Shown: positions 17,511-25,387, counted from the first letter of the stretch. The stretch is 64,000 nt of DNA from Oscillospiraceae bacterium (GCA_902774015.1 CACYHB010000004.1:210687-274686), one strand, 5' to 3'. Notes: generated from the sequence alone by a model not told the origin. Numbers and translations are program-made.

Positions 17511-17881
17511 GTGTCGTCCTCCAGCGTGTCATAATACTGCATGATTTCTTCCCGGCTCAGGCCGCAGCGCCGGGCCAGCTCCCGCAGCGCCAGCAGATGC
17601 TCCTCCATCTGCCGCAGGTACTCCTCCCGCAGCAGCTGCTCGTTGCGGGCCGCCACAAAGCTCCCCTTTCCGGGCAGCGTATAGATATAGCCCGCCGCCT
17701 CCAGCTCCTCGTAGGCACGCTTGGTGGTGATCACGCTGATGCGCAGATCCTTTGCAAGCGTCCGGATCGAGGGCAGCGGCGAGTCCTCCGGCAGCGCGCC
17801 CGAAAAGATCTGCCCGCGGATCTGGTCGAAGATCTGCTCGTAGATGGGTGCGCCGCTTCGGTTGTCGATCAAGATGGTCAT
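17507..17881 (-). CDS. GntR-family regulator, YtrA subfamily
   Basis: 124 residues: an N-terminal winged helix (APIYEQIFDQIRGQIFSGALPEDSPLPSIRTLAKDLRISVITTKRAYEELEAAGYIYTLPGKGSFVA) and a short C-terminal helix region (about 75-124) for dimerisation in place of a large effector domain; this is the YtrA plan. First gene of the ABC operon it probably controls. An inverted repeat with GTGTA/TACAC arms sits over its own promoter, consistent with autorepression. Confidence 0.92.
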   Translation of the reverse strand: MTILIDNRSGAPIYEQIFDQIRGQIFSGALPEDSPLPSIRTLAKDLRISVITTKRAYEELEAAGYIYTLPGKGSFVAARNEQLLREEYLRQMEEHLLALRELARRCGLSREEIMQYYDTLEDDT

Positions 17882-17900
17882 CTGTGCTCTCCGTTCATAC

Positions 17901-17942
17901 TGTGTATGTCTTATATATACACTATACCCGCTTCCATGTCAA
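17901..17942 (-). promoter_or_regulatory. Promoter and YtrA-type operator of the GntR-ABC operon
   Basis: Minus strand: TTGACA (17942-17937), 17-base spacer, TATATA (17919-17914), a near-perfect sigma-A promoter. An inverted repeat, AGTGTA and TACACA separated by 11 bases (17923-17901), covers the -10 and start region. It resembles the AGTGTA/TACACT operator known for YtrA. Bound regulator would block RNA polymerase. Confidence 0.72.
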
Positions 17943-17960
17943 GGCTTTTTTCGGAATCTC

Positions 17961-17988
17961 TTGACTTCACGGGAAACGCTGTTATAAT
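17961..17988 (+). promoter_or_regulatory. Promoter for the ECF transporter operon
   Basis: TTGACT (17961-17966), 16-base spacer, TATAAT (17983-17988). The leader is about 40 bases, so no riboswitch fits. Confidence 0.75.
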
Positions 17989-18036
17989 TTTGCTTGAATC
18001 AATCCCATTTTATGGAGTCAGAAGGAGTGGATTTCC

Positions 18037-18588
18037 ATGAAAAAATCTCCCGTGACCACCATTGTGGCCATCGGCATCGGCGCCGCCCTGTTCTTCGTGC
18101 TGGGCCGCTTTGTCGCCATCCCGAGTCCCGTTCCCAACACCAACATCTCCCTGCAGTACGGTCTGCTGGCCTTTATGGCCGCCCTCTTTGGTCCCGTGGC
18201 CGGCGCTCTGATCGGCTTCATCGGCCATGCTCTCATTGACTTCAGCTACGGCTGGGGCATTTGGTGGAGCTGGGTCGTGGCCTCCGCCGTGTTCGGCTGC
18301 CTGGTCGGGCTGGTGGCAAAGCGCATCAAGCTGGCCGAGGGCGAGTTCGGGAAGAAGGACATCCTCCGTTTTAATCTCTATCAGCTGGTGAGCCATATCA
18401 TCGCCTGGGGTCTGGTCGCCCCCGCGCTGGACATCCTGTTCTATGCCGAGCCGGCCAACAAGGTCTTTGTCCAGGGTCTGGTGGGCGGCATTTCCAACAT
18501 CGTCACCACCGCCATCGTGGGTACGCTCCTCTGTATCGCCTATGCGGCCACCAAGCCCAGGCAGGGCAGCCTGAAAGAAGAAGAATGA
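18037..18588 (+). CDS. ECF transporter S component, UPF0397 family
   Basis: 183 residues, five to six membrane helices. The opening VVAIGIGAALFFVLGRFVAIPSPVPNTNISLQYGLLAF-type block (residues 8-50 here) and GPVAGALIGFIGHALIDFSYG-WWSWV are the hallmark of UPF0397, an S-component family sometimes annotated as riboflavin-specific without firm proof. First gene of the operon followed by the fused ATPase and EcfT. AAGGAG lies 9 bases before ATG 18037. The vitamin carried is not shown by the sequence. Confidence 0.87.
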   Translation: MKKSPVTTIVAIGIGAALFFVLGRFVAIPSPVPNTNISLQYGLLAFMAALFGPVAGALIGFIGHALIDFSYGWGIWWSWVVASAVFGCLVGLVAKRIKLAEGEFGKKDILRFNLYQLVSHIIAWGLVAPALDILFYAEPANKVFVQGLVGGISNIVTTAIVGTLLCIAYAATKPRQGSLKEEE

Positions 18589-18596
18589 GCCAAAAC

Positions 18597-18620
18597 GGGC
18601 GGCCGGCATGGCCGCCCCTT
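18597..18620 (+). terminator. Hairpin inside the ECF operon
   Basis: 8-bp stem GGGCGGCC/GGCCGCCC with a 5-base loop, followed by CTTTCCTTT. Lying between the S-component gene and the ATPase gene, it may reduce read-through so that S is made in excess over the A-A'-T module. Confidence 0.5.
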
Positions 18621-18637
18621 TCCTTTCGGAGAATCCT

Positions 18638-20350
18638 ATGAACGATCCCATCATTGAATTCGAGCACTTCGGCTTTCAATACAACGCCCAGGCGGAACCC
18701 ACCCTGCACGACATCTGCCTGACGGTCCGCAAGGGGGAGAAGGTCCTGATCGCAGGCCCCTCCGGCTGCGGCAAAAGCACCCTGGCTCACTGCATCAACG
18801 GCCTGATCCCCTTCTCCTACCGGGGCAGCATGAGCGGGAGCCTGCGCATCGCCGGGAAGGAAACGAAAGAGCAGAGCATCTTTGAGATCTCCCGCCACGT
18901 GGGTACGGTCCTGCAGGATCAGGACGGCCAGTTCATCGGCCTGACCGTAGCCGAGGACATCGCCTTCTCCCTGGAAAACGACTGCGTGCAGGAGCCGGAG
19001 CTTCACGACCGGGTCCGCAGGGCCGCCGCCCTGGTGGACGTGGAGAACCATCTGCTCCACGCGCCGAACGAACTCTCCGGCGGGCAGAAGCAGCGGGTGA
19101 GCCTGGCAGGCGTGCTGGTGAACCACGTGGACGTGCTGCTCTTCGACGAGCCGCTGGCCAACCTGGACCCGGCCACGGGCAAATCCGCCATCGAGCTCAT
19201 TGAGGAGGCCCGGCAGCAGACCGGCGCCGCCGTACTCATCATTGAGCACCGACTGGAGGACGTGCTGCACCGGGACGTGGACCGGATCATCCTCATGGGC
19301 GAGGGCCGCATCCTGGCGGACGCCTCGCCGGACGAGCTGCTCTCCGGCACCTGGCTGCGTGACTCCGGCATCCGCGAGCCCCTGTATCTGACCGCGCTGA
19401 AATACGCGGGGGTATCCGTGACGCCCGCCATGCAGCCCCGCAGCATCCGGAGCCTGCAGCTCAGCGAGGACGACAGGGCGAAAGTGCGCGCATGGTTTGC
19501 CGCAGCGCCGCCCGCGCGGCAGGAGCCGGCGCGGCCGCCGCTGCTGGAGGCGGAGGACCTGCACTTTTCCTATCCCGGCAAGAGCCATGAGACGCTCAAG
19601 GGCGTCTCCGTCCGGGTAGGGAAAGGCGAGCTGCTGGCCATCGTGGGCCGCAACGGCGCGGGCAAATCCACCTTCTCCAAGCTGGTCTGCGGCTTCGAGA
19701 CACAGCAGAGCGGCTCTCTGTGCTTTCAGGGGGAGGACATGGCTTCGCTCTCCATCAAGGAGCGGGCCGACCGCATCGGCTACGTGATGCAGAACCCCAA
19801 CCAGATGATCTCCAAGGTCATGATCTATGACGAGGTGGCGCTGGGTCTGCGTTCCCGCGGCGTCTCCGAGGAGGAGATCCGCCCCCGGGTGGAGGATACG
19901 CTGAAGGTCTGCGGGCTCTGGCCCTTTCGCAACTGGCCGGTCTCGGCCCTGAGCTTCGGGCAGAAAAAACGCGTGACCATCGCCGCGATCCTGGTGCTGG
20001 AGCCGGAGATGATCATTCTCGACGAGCCCACCGCCGGGCAGGATTACCGCCATTATACCGAGATCATGGAGTTCCTGCTGACCCTGCAGAAGCGGGGCAT
20101 CAGCGTGGCCATGATCACCCACGACATGCATCTGATGCTGGAATATGCCGAGCGTGCCGTGGTCTTCAACCGCGGCAGCATCCTCGCGGACACGGACTGC
20201 GCCGCCGTGCTGACAAATGCAGAGATCATACGCGAGGCAAACCTCAAGGAGACGAGTCTTTACGCCCTCGCGCAGCTCTGCGGCGTCGAGGACGGACGGG
20301 CTTTCGTGCGCCGCTTCATCGACTTCGAGCGGCGGGAGGTGCGGCCATGA
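18638..20350 (+). CDS. ECF transporter ATPase, two fused ATP-binding domains (EcfA-EcfA', YkoD-like)
   Basis: 570 residues made of two ABC domains. Domain 1: Walker A GPSGCGKST (40-48), signature LSGGQKQRVSLAG, Walker B VLLFDEP. Domain 2: Walker A GRNGAGKST (337-345), signature variant LSFGQKKRVTIAA, Walker B MIILDEP. Most ECF systems use separate EcfA and EcfA'; the fusion is the YkoD/CbiO-tandem form. It energises the UPF0397 S component, with EcfT as coupler. ATG 18638 has GGAG 7 bases before it. ATGA overlap with ecfT. Confidence 0.93.
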   Translation: MNDPIIEFEHFGFQYNAQAEPTLHDICLTVRKGEKVLIAGPSGCGKSTLAHCINGLIPFSYRGSMSGSLRIAGKETKEQSIFEISRHVGTVLQDQDGQFIGLTVAEDIAFSLENDCVQEPELHDRVRRAAALVDVENHLLHAPNELSGGQKQRVSLAGVLVNHVDVLLFDEPLANLDPATGKSAIELIEEARQQTGAAVLIIEHRLEDVLHRDVDRIILMGEGRILADASPDELLSGTWLRDSGIREPLYLTALKYAGVSVTPAMQPRSIRSLQLSEDDRAKVRAWFAAAPPARQEPARPPLLEAEDLHFSYPGKSHETLKGVSVRVGKGELLAIVGRNGAGKSTFSKLVCGFETQQSGSLCFQGEDMASLSIKERADRIGYVMQNPNQMISKVMIYDEVALGLRSRGVSEEEIRPRVEDTLKVCGLWPFRNWPVSALSFGQKKRVTIAAILVLEPEMIILDEPTAGQDYRHYTEIMEFLLTLQKRGISVAMITHDMHLMLEYAERAVVFNRGSILADTDCAAVLTNAEIIREANLKETSLYALAQLCGVEDGRAFVRRFIDFERREVRP

Positions 20351-21174
20351 CCAATCTCTTCAACTACATTGACCGGCCCTCCCCCATCCACCGCCTTACC
20401 GGCGCCACCAAGCTGGTGTGCGTGCTGCTGTGGAGCTTCGCGGCCATGACTACCTATGACACAAGACTTCTGGTGCTGCTGGTGCTTTTGAGCCTGCTCC
20501 TGTTCCGTCTCTCCAAAATCCGAATTTCCGACGTGAGCTTCATGCTGGGCTTCACGGCGGTGTTCATGGTCCTCAACAACGTGCTGGTCTTTGTCTTTTC
20601 GCCCCAGCACGGCGTGAGCCTCTACGGGACGAAGCACGTGCTCTTCTCCCTGGGCGGAAACTACGTCGTTACGAAAGAGCAGCTCTTCTATCACCTGAAC
20701 CTGTTTCTCAAGTATCTGGCCTCCATCCCCATCGTGCTGCTATTTGTCTGCACTACCAACCCCAGCGAATTCGCCGCCTCTCTCAACCGCATCGGCGTCA
20801 AATACACGGTGGCCTACTCGGTCTCTCTCGCGCTCCGATACATCCCCGATATTCAGCGGGAATACCGGGAGATCTCGCAGGCCCAGCAGGCCCGCGGCAT
20901 TGAGATGAGCAAGAAAGAGAATCTGATCCGGCGCCTCCGAAGCGCCAGCGCCATCCTCATCCCGCTGATCCTCTCCAGCATGGACCGCATCGAGGTCATC
21001 TCCAACGCCATGGAGCTGCGCTGCTTCGGAAAGAACAAAAAGCGCAGCTGGTACATGGCCCGGCCCTTCACCCGCTGGGACTGTCTGTCCATGGCGGGCA
21101 GCGCCCTGCTCCTGGCCGCGGCCCTGCTCCTCAATTATTTCAACGGCAGCCGCTTCTGGAACCCGTTCGTATGA
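20347..21174 (+). CDS. ecfT: ECF transporter transmembrane coupling protein EcfT
   Basis: 275 residues with about five membrane helices and the CbiQ/EcfT cytoplasmic coupling region, including the arginine-rich helices that insert in the ATPases (SKKENLIRRLRSASAILIPLILSSMDRIEVISNAMELRCFG; the Ala-Arg-Gly motif appears as QQARGIEM). Third gene of the S-AA'-T operon. The A-x-E-L-R-C-F-G segment is typical of the family. Length is normal. Confidence 0.93.
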   Translation: MTNLFNYIDRPSPIHRLTGATKLVCVLLWSFAAMTTYDTRLLVLLVLLSLLLFRLSKIRISDVSFMLGFTAVFMVLNNVLVFVFSPQHGVSLYGTKHVLFSLGGNYVVTKEQLFYHLNLFLKYLASIPIVLLFVCTTNPSEFAASLNRIGVKYTVAYSVSLALRYIPDIQREYREISQAQQARGIEMSKKENLIRRLRSASAILIPLILSSMDRIEVISNAMELRCFGKNKKRSWYMARPFTRWDCLSMAGSALLLAAALLLNYFNGSRFWNPFV

Positions 21175-21225
21175 GGGACCGGCTTCACGTCGCAGGATGA
21201 CAGGAACGGCATTGTATGAACAGCA

Positions 21226-21258
21226 AAGAATCCCCGCGGGTATCATGCGGGGATTCTT
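21226..21258 (+). terminator. Hairpin downstream of ecfT
   Basis: 12-bp stem (21226-21237 with 21247-21258) with a 9-base loop. A second hairpin, CCGCTTCGAA/TTCGAAGCGG, follows at 21264-21298. Neither has a long T-run; the real end is probably the terminator at 21317. Confidence 0.55.
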
Positions 21259-21316
21259 CACACCCGCTTCGAAGCCCAGCGCAGCGGGTTCGAAGCGGAA
21301 AGGAAAAACAAGGCAG

Positions 21317-21360
21317 ACGGACAAACAGGCCGCCCTTTCGGGCGGCCTGTTTGTCCGTTT
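21317..21360. terminator. Strong bidirectional terminator, ecfT/proS
   Basis: Perfect 19-bp stem (21317-21335 with 21340-21358), 4-base loop TTTC, with T-rich flank on the plus side and AAACAAGG/CCTTGTTTT on the other. It separates the converging ECF operon and proS. Confidence 0.88.
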
Positions 21361-21375
21361 ATTCCGTTTTTTACG

Positions 21376-22812
21376 TCAGTACGCGACGCCCCAGAAGATC
21401 ATCTTCCCGGCGGGTCTGCCGCAGCAGGCGCAAACGTCGCTCAGCTTCTCCTGCTCAAAGGGCAGGCAGCGGGAGGACATGCCGGCCTCTTCCTTCATCT
21501 TCTGTTCGCACGCGACGTCGCCGCACCACATGGTCTTGATAAAGCCGCCCTTCTCCTCCTGAAGCTTTTTGGCCTCTTCCACGGAGAATGCGGGCCAGCA
21601 GTGCTCTTCCAGATTGATCTTCGCCTTCTCGTACAGGCCCTTCTGCACCAGCTCGAGCTGGGCTTTCGCGGCCTCCTCCAGCTCCGCGAGCCGGATCACG
21701 GTCTTTTCGCCGTCGTTGCGGCGCACCAGGACGCACTGGCCGTTTTCAATGTCGCGCGGGCCGATCTCCACACGGAGGGGCACTCCCTTCATCTCATACT
21801 GGGCGCACTTCCAGCCCATGGAGTTGTCGGAGTCGTCCATCTGCACGCGCAGTCCCGCGGCGGCCAGGCGCTCCTTCAGCGCGGAGGCGGCCTCCAGCAC
21901 GCCGGGCTTGTGCTGGGCAACCGGCAGGATGATGACCTGGATGGGGGCAATCTGCGGAGGCAGGACCAGACCGTTGTTGTCGCCGTGGGCCATGATGACC
22001 GCGCCGATCATGCGCGTCGTGGAGCCCCAGGAGGTTTGGAACGGGTACTGCAGCTTGTTGTCCCGGCCGGTAAAGGTCACGCCGTAGGCGCGGGAGAACT
22101 TATCTCCAAAGTAGTGGGAGGTGGCGCCCTGCAGGGCCTTGTGGTCCTTCATCATGCACTCCACCGTATAGGTGGCCTCGGCGCCGGCAAACTTCTCCTT
22201 CTCGGTCTTGCGGCCCTTCACCACGGGGATGGCCAGCACCTTTTCATAGAAGTCGGCATAGCAGTTGAGCTGCTGCTCGGTCTCCGCCATGGCCTCCTCG
22301 GCGGTCTCATGGATGGTGTGGCCCTCCTGCCACCAGAACTCACGGGAGCGCAGGAAGGGGCGGGTCGTCTTTTCCCAGCGGATGACGGAGCACCACTGGT
22401 TATACAGCATGGGCAGCTCCCGGTAGGAGTGCAGCACGCGGGACCAGTGATCGCAGAACATGGTCTCGGAGGTGGGGCGGAAGGCCAGGCGCTCCTCCAG
22501 CTCCTCGCTGCCGCCCTGGGTGACCCAGGCGCACTCCGGCGCGAAGCCGTTGACCAGCTCGCCCTCTTTTTTCAGCAGGCTCTCGGGGATCAGCACCGGC
22601 ATCGCCACGTTCTGGTGCCCGGTCTTTTTGAATTCCCCGTCCATGATCCGCTGCATATTTTCCCAAATGGCATAGCCGTAAGGGCGCAGGATCGTAAAGC
22701 CCTTCACGGAAGCATACTCCACCAGCTCCGCCTTGCGGCAGATGTCCGTATACCATTGGGCGAAGTCCACCTCCATATCGGTGATCTGCTCCACTTTTTT
22801 CTCTTTCGCCAT
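21376..22812 (-). CDS. proS: Prolyl-tRNA synthetase, archaeal/eukaryotic-like type
   Basis: Charges tRNA-Pro. The 478-residue class II enzyme has RPTSETMFCDHW, the motif 2 region IRWEKTTRPFLRSREFWWQEGHT, and motif 3 near TTRMIGAVIMAHGD, then an anticodon domain and a C-terminal zinc-like tail with spaced cysteines (CGDVACEQKMKEE...CLPFEQE...CACCGRP). It lacks the INS editing domain of the bacterial ProS type, as is normal for this subgroup. It stands alone under its own promoter; no T-box leader is present (leader about 25-40 bases). Confidence 0.95.
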   Translation of the reverse strand: MAKEKKVEQITDMEVDFAQWYTDICRKAELVEYASVKGFTILRPYGYAIWENMQRIMDGEFKKTGHQNVAMPVLIPESLLKKEGELVNGFAPECAWVTQGGSEELEERLAFRPTSETMFCDHWSRVLHSYRELPMLYNQWCSVIRWEKTTRPFLRSREFWWQEGHTIHETAEEAMAETEQQLNCYADFYEKVLAIPVVKGRKTEKEKFAGAEATYTVECMMKDHKALQGATSHYFGDKFSRAYGVTFTGRDNKLQYPFQTSWGSTTRMIGAVIMAHGDNNGLVLPPQIAPIQVIILPVAQHKPGVLEAASALKERLAAAGLRVQMDDSDNSMGWKCAQYEMKGVPLRVEIGPRDIENGQCVLVRRNDGEKTVIRLAELEEAAKAQLELVQKGLYEKAKINLEEHCWPAFSVEEAKKLQEEKGGFIKTMWCGDVACEQKMKEEAGMSSRCLPFEQEKLSDVCACCGRPAGKMIFWGVAY

Positions 22813-22851
22813 AACGAATCCTCTCTTTCGCCGAAATTTTCAGCTCTTAGT

Positions 22852-22880
22852 ATTTTATAGTGTGGTCATGGGCTTGTCAA
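22852..22880 (-). promoter_or_regulatory. Promoter for proS
   Basis: Minus strand: TTGACA (22880-22875), 17-base spacer, TAAAAT (22857-22852). Confidence 0.72.
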
Positions 22881-22924
22881 TAGCTTAAAAAAATGACAAA
22901 TTGTAACATTTTTGTGAAAAAGCC

Positions 22925-22953
22925 TTGACCTGCGGCCCGGAAATGGCTATAAT
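22925..22953 (+). promoter_or_regulatory. Promoter for the HAAS-type membrane protein operon
   Basis: TTGACC (22925-22930), 17-base spacer, TATAAT (22948-22953). Transcription should start near 22960. This matters because the only in-frame ATG upstream of the gene (22943) lies inside the promoter and cannot be used. Confidence 0.78.
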
Positions 22954-23016
22954 AGCTCCGCGCACCCATGTGCGCCCGGATTACTGCGCCGTTTTTTCGG
23001 CCGGTAATGTTTACAC

Positions 23017-23032
23017 GGAGGTGAACGTCATC
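23017..23032 (+). promoter_or_regulatory. Ribosome site GGAGGTGA placed for an AUC start codon
   Basis: GGAGGTGA (23017-23024) is an 8-base match to the anti-Shine-Dalgarno. The codon 8 bases after its GGAGG core is ATC (23030-23032), in frame with the gene. In-frame GTG 23021 overlaps the site and is not usable; GTG 22970 has no ribosome site; the first downstream ATG is 23078, 56 bases past the core. Confidence 0.62.
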
Positions 23033-23998
23033 AACAAGCAGAAATTTCTTGCGGAGCTTGGCAAGCTTCTGACTTTCATGTATGAGGAAGACCGTCAGAG
23101 CGCTCTGGCCATGTACAGCAAGATGTTTGACGATACGGACAGCGAGGAGGCTCTGATCCAGTTTCTCGGATCGCCCACCCGCCAGGCCGTAGTCGTTGCC
23201 CGGGCCTATAACGCCCGCGTGCGGAAGCTGCAGGTGGAGTCCCAGTCCCGCGAGGAGGACGGCGGCATTCCCGAGGCGGCGCCGGACTTTGTGCTGGCGA
23301 TCGACAAGCTGTATCAACAGTTCATTCCCGAGCACAGTGAGCAGAACCGCATCATGGACGACCAGTTCTCCCTCTTCGAGGACATGGGTCATCCCGCTGA
23401 CGACGGTCTTGACGCGGTCTATCCCGTGCTGGAGCTGAGCACGGCCCAGGAAGACGGGGCAGAGGACGTCCGGGCGATCGAGAGCGCTCCCGAAGCTGCC
23501 CCGGAGGAAGAAGCTGCCGCCGACGAGGTCGACTCTTTTCTGGAAGGCTTCCGCATCCCGGACGATGCCATGGAGGATCCCGCGGATGAGGAGATCGAAG
23601 AGGTTTCCGTGCCTGTCGAGGTGCAGAGCGAGACCTTCGCCTACGTGGACAGCGAAGCGGCGCGCAAGCCCCGGGTCTTTCTGCTGATCCTGTTCGTTCT
23701 GCTCGCCGTTCCCGTCACGCTCATCGGCCTTGTGCTGCTGCTGATCCCCACGCTTCTGTGTCTGGCACTGGCCGCCGCGGCCATCGTTGCCGGCGCCGCG
23801 CTGGCCGCCGCCGCGTTCGGAGGCTTCAAGATCCTGGCAGACTTTCTGCTGCTTTTCGGCTCGGCTGTGATCCTGCTGGCTCTGGGACTCCTGTTCCTCT
23901 GGCTTTTCGTCTGGTTCATCGGCGGGGCGATCGCCGGAATGATCGCCGGCGTCATCGAACTCGGCAGGCAGTGGTGCTATAAGGAGGTGGCGGCATGA
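23030..23998 (+). CDS. HAAS/DUF1700-like membrane protein, probable AUC start
   Basis: 322 residues if begun at ATC 23030, giving MNKQKFLAELGKLLTFMYEE. The first 75 residues fit the HAAS (DUF1700-like) helical module, with the closing GSPTRQAVVVARAY like the usual GSP-x-x-hA pattern. A long acidic linker (about 140-210) leads to four or five membrane helices (about 215-315) rich in Leu/Ala. HAAS proteins often accompany PadR or ECF regulators and are thought to pass signals by protein contact; function here is unknown. It overlaps the next gene by ATGA and sits upstream of a MarR regulator. Confidence 0.75.
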   Translation: MNKQKFLAELGKLLTFMYEEDRQSALAMYSKMFDDTDSEEALIQFLGSPTRQAVVVARAYNARVRKLQVESQSREEDGGIPEAAPDFVLAIDKLYQQFIPEHSEQNRIMDDQFSLFEDMGHPADDGLDAVYPVLELSTAQEDGAEDVRAIESAPEAAPEEEAAADEVDSFLEGFRIPDDAMEDPADEEIEEVSVPVEVQSETFAYVDSEAARKPRVFLLILFVLLAVPVTLIGLVLLLIPTLLCLALAAAAIVAGAALAAAAFGGFKILADFLLLFGSAVILLALGLLFLWLFVWFIGGAIAGMIAGVIELGRQWCYKEVAA

Positions 23999-24216
23999 AG
24001 AAAGCAGGTCGTGTGGTTCTCATTATCGTGCTGGCCGCCGTGCTGCTCGGCGCGGTCTGCGTCGGCGTCGGTCTGATGACCGGGGCGGACGCCATGCGCG
24101 TTTACTCCACGCTGGACGAGCGATACAGCATCGGCGCCTATCAGGAGGCCTATACCCAGTACGCCGGCCAGGTGATCGACGTGGTGAAGGAGGCTTGGGA
24201 GAATCCTGTCGCCTGA
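23995..24216 (+). CDS. Small membrane protein, unknown function
   Basis: 73 residues: MKKAGRVV, a single hydrophobic helix (about 8-27), then an external or cytoplasmic tail (ADAMRVYSTLDERYSIGAYQEAYTQYAGQVIDVV) with predicted helices. GGAGG 8 bases before ATG 23995. Overlaps the HAAS-type gene by 4 bases and so is probably its partner. I do not recognise the family. Confidence 0.65.
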   Translation: MKKAGRVVLIIVLAAVLLGAVCVGVGLMTGADAMRVYSTLDERYSIGAYQEAYTQYAGQVIDVVKEAWENPVA

Positions 24217-24233
24217 GGGGCTCCCGAAAGGAT

Positions 24234-24659
24234 ATGGATAAGAAATACGATGCGCTCAAGCTGGAAAACCAGCTCTGCTTCCCGCTCTATGCCTGCTCCC
24301 GCGAGGTCATCAAGCTCTACAAGCCCTTTCTGGACGAGCTGGATCTGACCTACACCCAGTACATCGCCATGATGGTGCTCTGGGAGCACAAGTCCGTGAC
24401 GGTCAAGGAGCTGGGCCAGTATCTCTTCCTGGATTCCGGCACGCTGACGCCGCTGCTCAAGAAAATGGAGGGCAAGGGCCTCATCAGCCGCAAACGCGAC
24501 CAGGAGGACGAACGCAGCCTGATCGTGAGCCTGACCGAAGAGGGCGAGGCCATGAAGGAGAAGGCGCTGGAGGTGCCGGTCAAAATGGCCCGGTGTGTGC
24601 GCCTGGAGCCGGAGGAGGCGCAGGAGCTCTACCGTCTTCTGTACAAGCTGCTCCGATAA
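24234..24659 (+). CDS. MarR-family regulator, OhrR-like
   Basis: 141 residues with a winged helix (LTYTQYIAMMVLWEHKSVTVKELGQYLFLDSGTLTPLLKKMEGKGLISRKRDQEDERSLIVSLTEEGEA). The N-terminal LENQLCFPLYACSRE places a cysteine at the OhrR peroxide-sensing position (Cys15-type). Thus oxidation of this Cys by organic peroxide probably releases DNA. Typical OhrR genes neighbour ohr; none is visible here, so the target may lie elsewhere. Start 24234 (MDKKYD) gives family length, although AAAGG is very close (2 bases) to the ATG. Strong terminator follows. Confidence 0.88.
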   Translation: MDKKYDALKLENQLCFPLYACSREVIKLYKPFLDELDLTYTQYIAMMVLWEHKSVTVKELGQYLFLDSGTLTPLLKKMEGKGLISRKRDQEDERSLIVSLTEEGEAMKEKALEVPVKMARCVRLEPEEAQELYRLLYKLLR

Positions 24660-24673
24660 TCGAATCAAGTCTG

Positions 24674-24708
24674 ACTCCCCGTGTTTTCACAACACGGGGA
24701 GTTTTTTT
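24674..24708 (+). terminator. Intrinsic terminator after the MarR gene
   Basis: 12-bp stem ACTCCCCGTGTT/AACACGGGGAGT (24674-24685 with 24691-24702) followed by seven T. Confidence 0.93.
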
Positions 24709-24745
24709 GGCTTTTTCACAGTTATTCAATAAAGATAGCATACGC

Positions 24746-25387
24746 ATGCGCCCCCCTATCTTTCTTTTCGGTACTTGCCCGAAAAGAAAGACAGCGCCGC
24801 GCCCGGTGTAAGAAAGAAAAGGGCGCTTAGCAGATCGGGGAACACAAGGTCTGAGCGTGGGTCGCCGCCGTCCGAATGTTGGCATGCCTGGTGCGCCCGG
24901 GTGTTCGCTGCCGCTATGCAGTGCAGATCGGGACGCTCAAAAGCACGTCCCGGCGGCTCGAAAAGGTAAATCTTGCTTGTAGGGGACGGCGTCCTCGACG
25001 GCCCGCAGTTATTTACCCGGAGAGCCGCGGTTTGGAGTGTGCGGCAGTCTATGTCAGGAGTACTGGGGAGCGGCAGCGGTATGCGGAGCCGCCAGCCAAG
25101 CGTTCCTGCTTTAGCGGCGACCCCCGATCTCCCCTTAGACTCCCCGCTTCCGTGAGGAGTCCAGAGGAATTGCGGGCCGCAGCTGCCGGTGGCAGAGGCA
25201 GGCGGCACGGCATTTCCGCAGCCGTGCCATTGGCGGGCCGTCGTGAAACAGGCCAGGGAATGGCATTTGCGGCAAGGTGGGCGACAGAACCGTTTCTTTC
25301 CGCGAACAGGGAAGAAATGGTTCTTGATACGCGCAGCCTCCCACTCTGAGCATCTGTGGAAAAACCTATACGTTTTTCCACAGATGC
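24746..25387 (+). repeat. Structured dispersed element, copy A (candidate noncoding RNA)
   Basis: The 700-base gap between the MarR terminator and the AI-2E gene holds no convincing gene. It is one copy of an element seen again at 51164-51713. The first 145 bases of the two copies differ at about 12 positions. Order of parts: 12-bp hairpin (24760-24771 with 24779-24790), 6-bp GCGCCC/GGGCGC hairpin (24799-24826), a variable middle, GACTCC/GGAGTC hairpin (25138-25161), an A-only insert of about 100 bases with a GGCACGGC/GCCGTGCC hairpin (25204-25228), a long tail hairpin (25286-25324) and a 16-bp end hairpin (25350-25387) with an A-rich left and T-rich right arm. One-base indels between copies break every shared reading frame, so it is not coding. 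Confidence 0.72.

Noticed and set aside
23007-23024. A five-codon leader peptide ATG TTT ACA CGG AGG TGA overlapping the ribosome site of the HAAS-type gene
   Set aside because: No ribosome site before its ATG; likely chance. It would be of interest only if conserved.
24775-25349. Frames in repeat copy A giving peptides such as EKKDSAAPGVRKKRAL, similar to peptides in copy B
   Set aside because: Similarity follows the DNA, not synonymous codons; one-base indels between copies shift the frame; no ribosome site.
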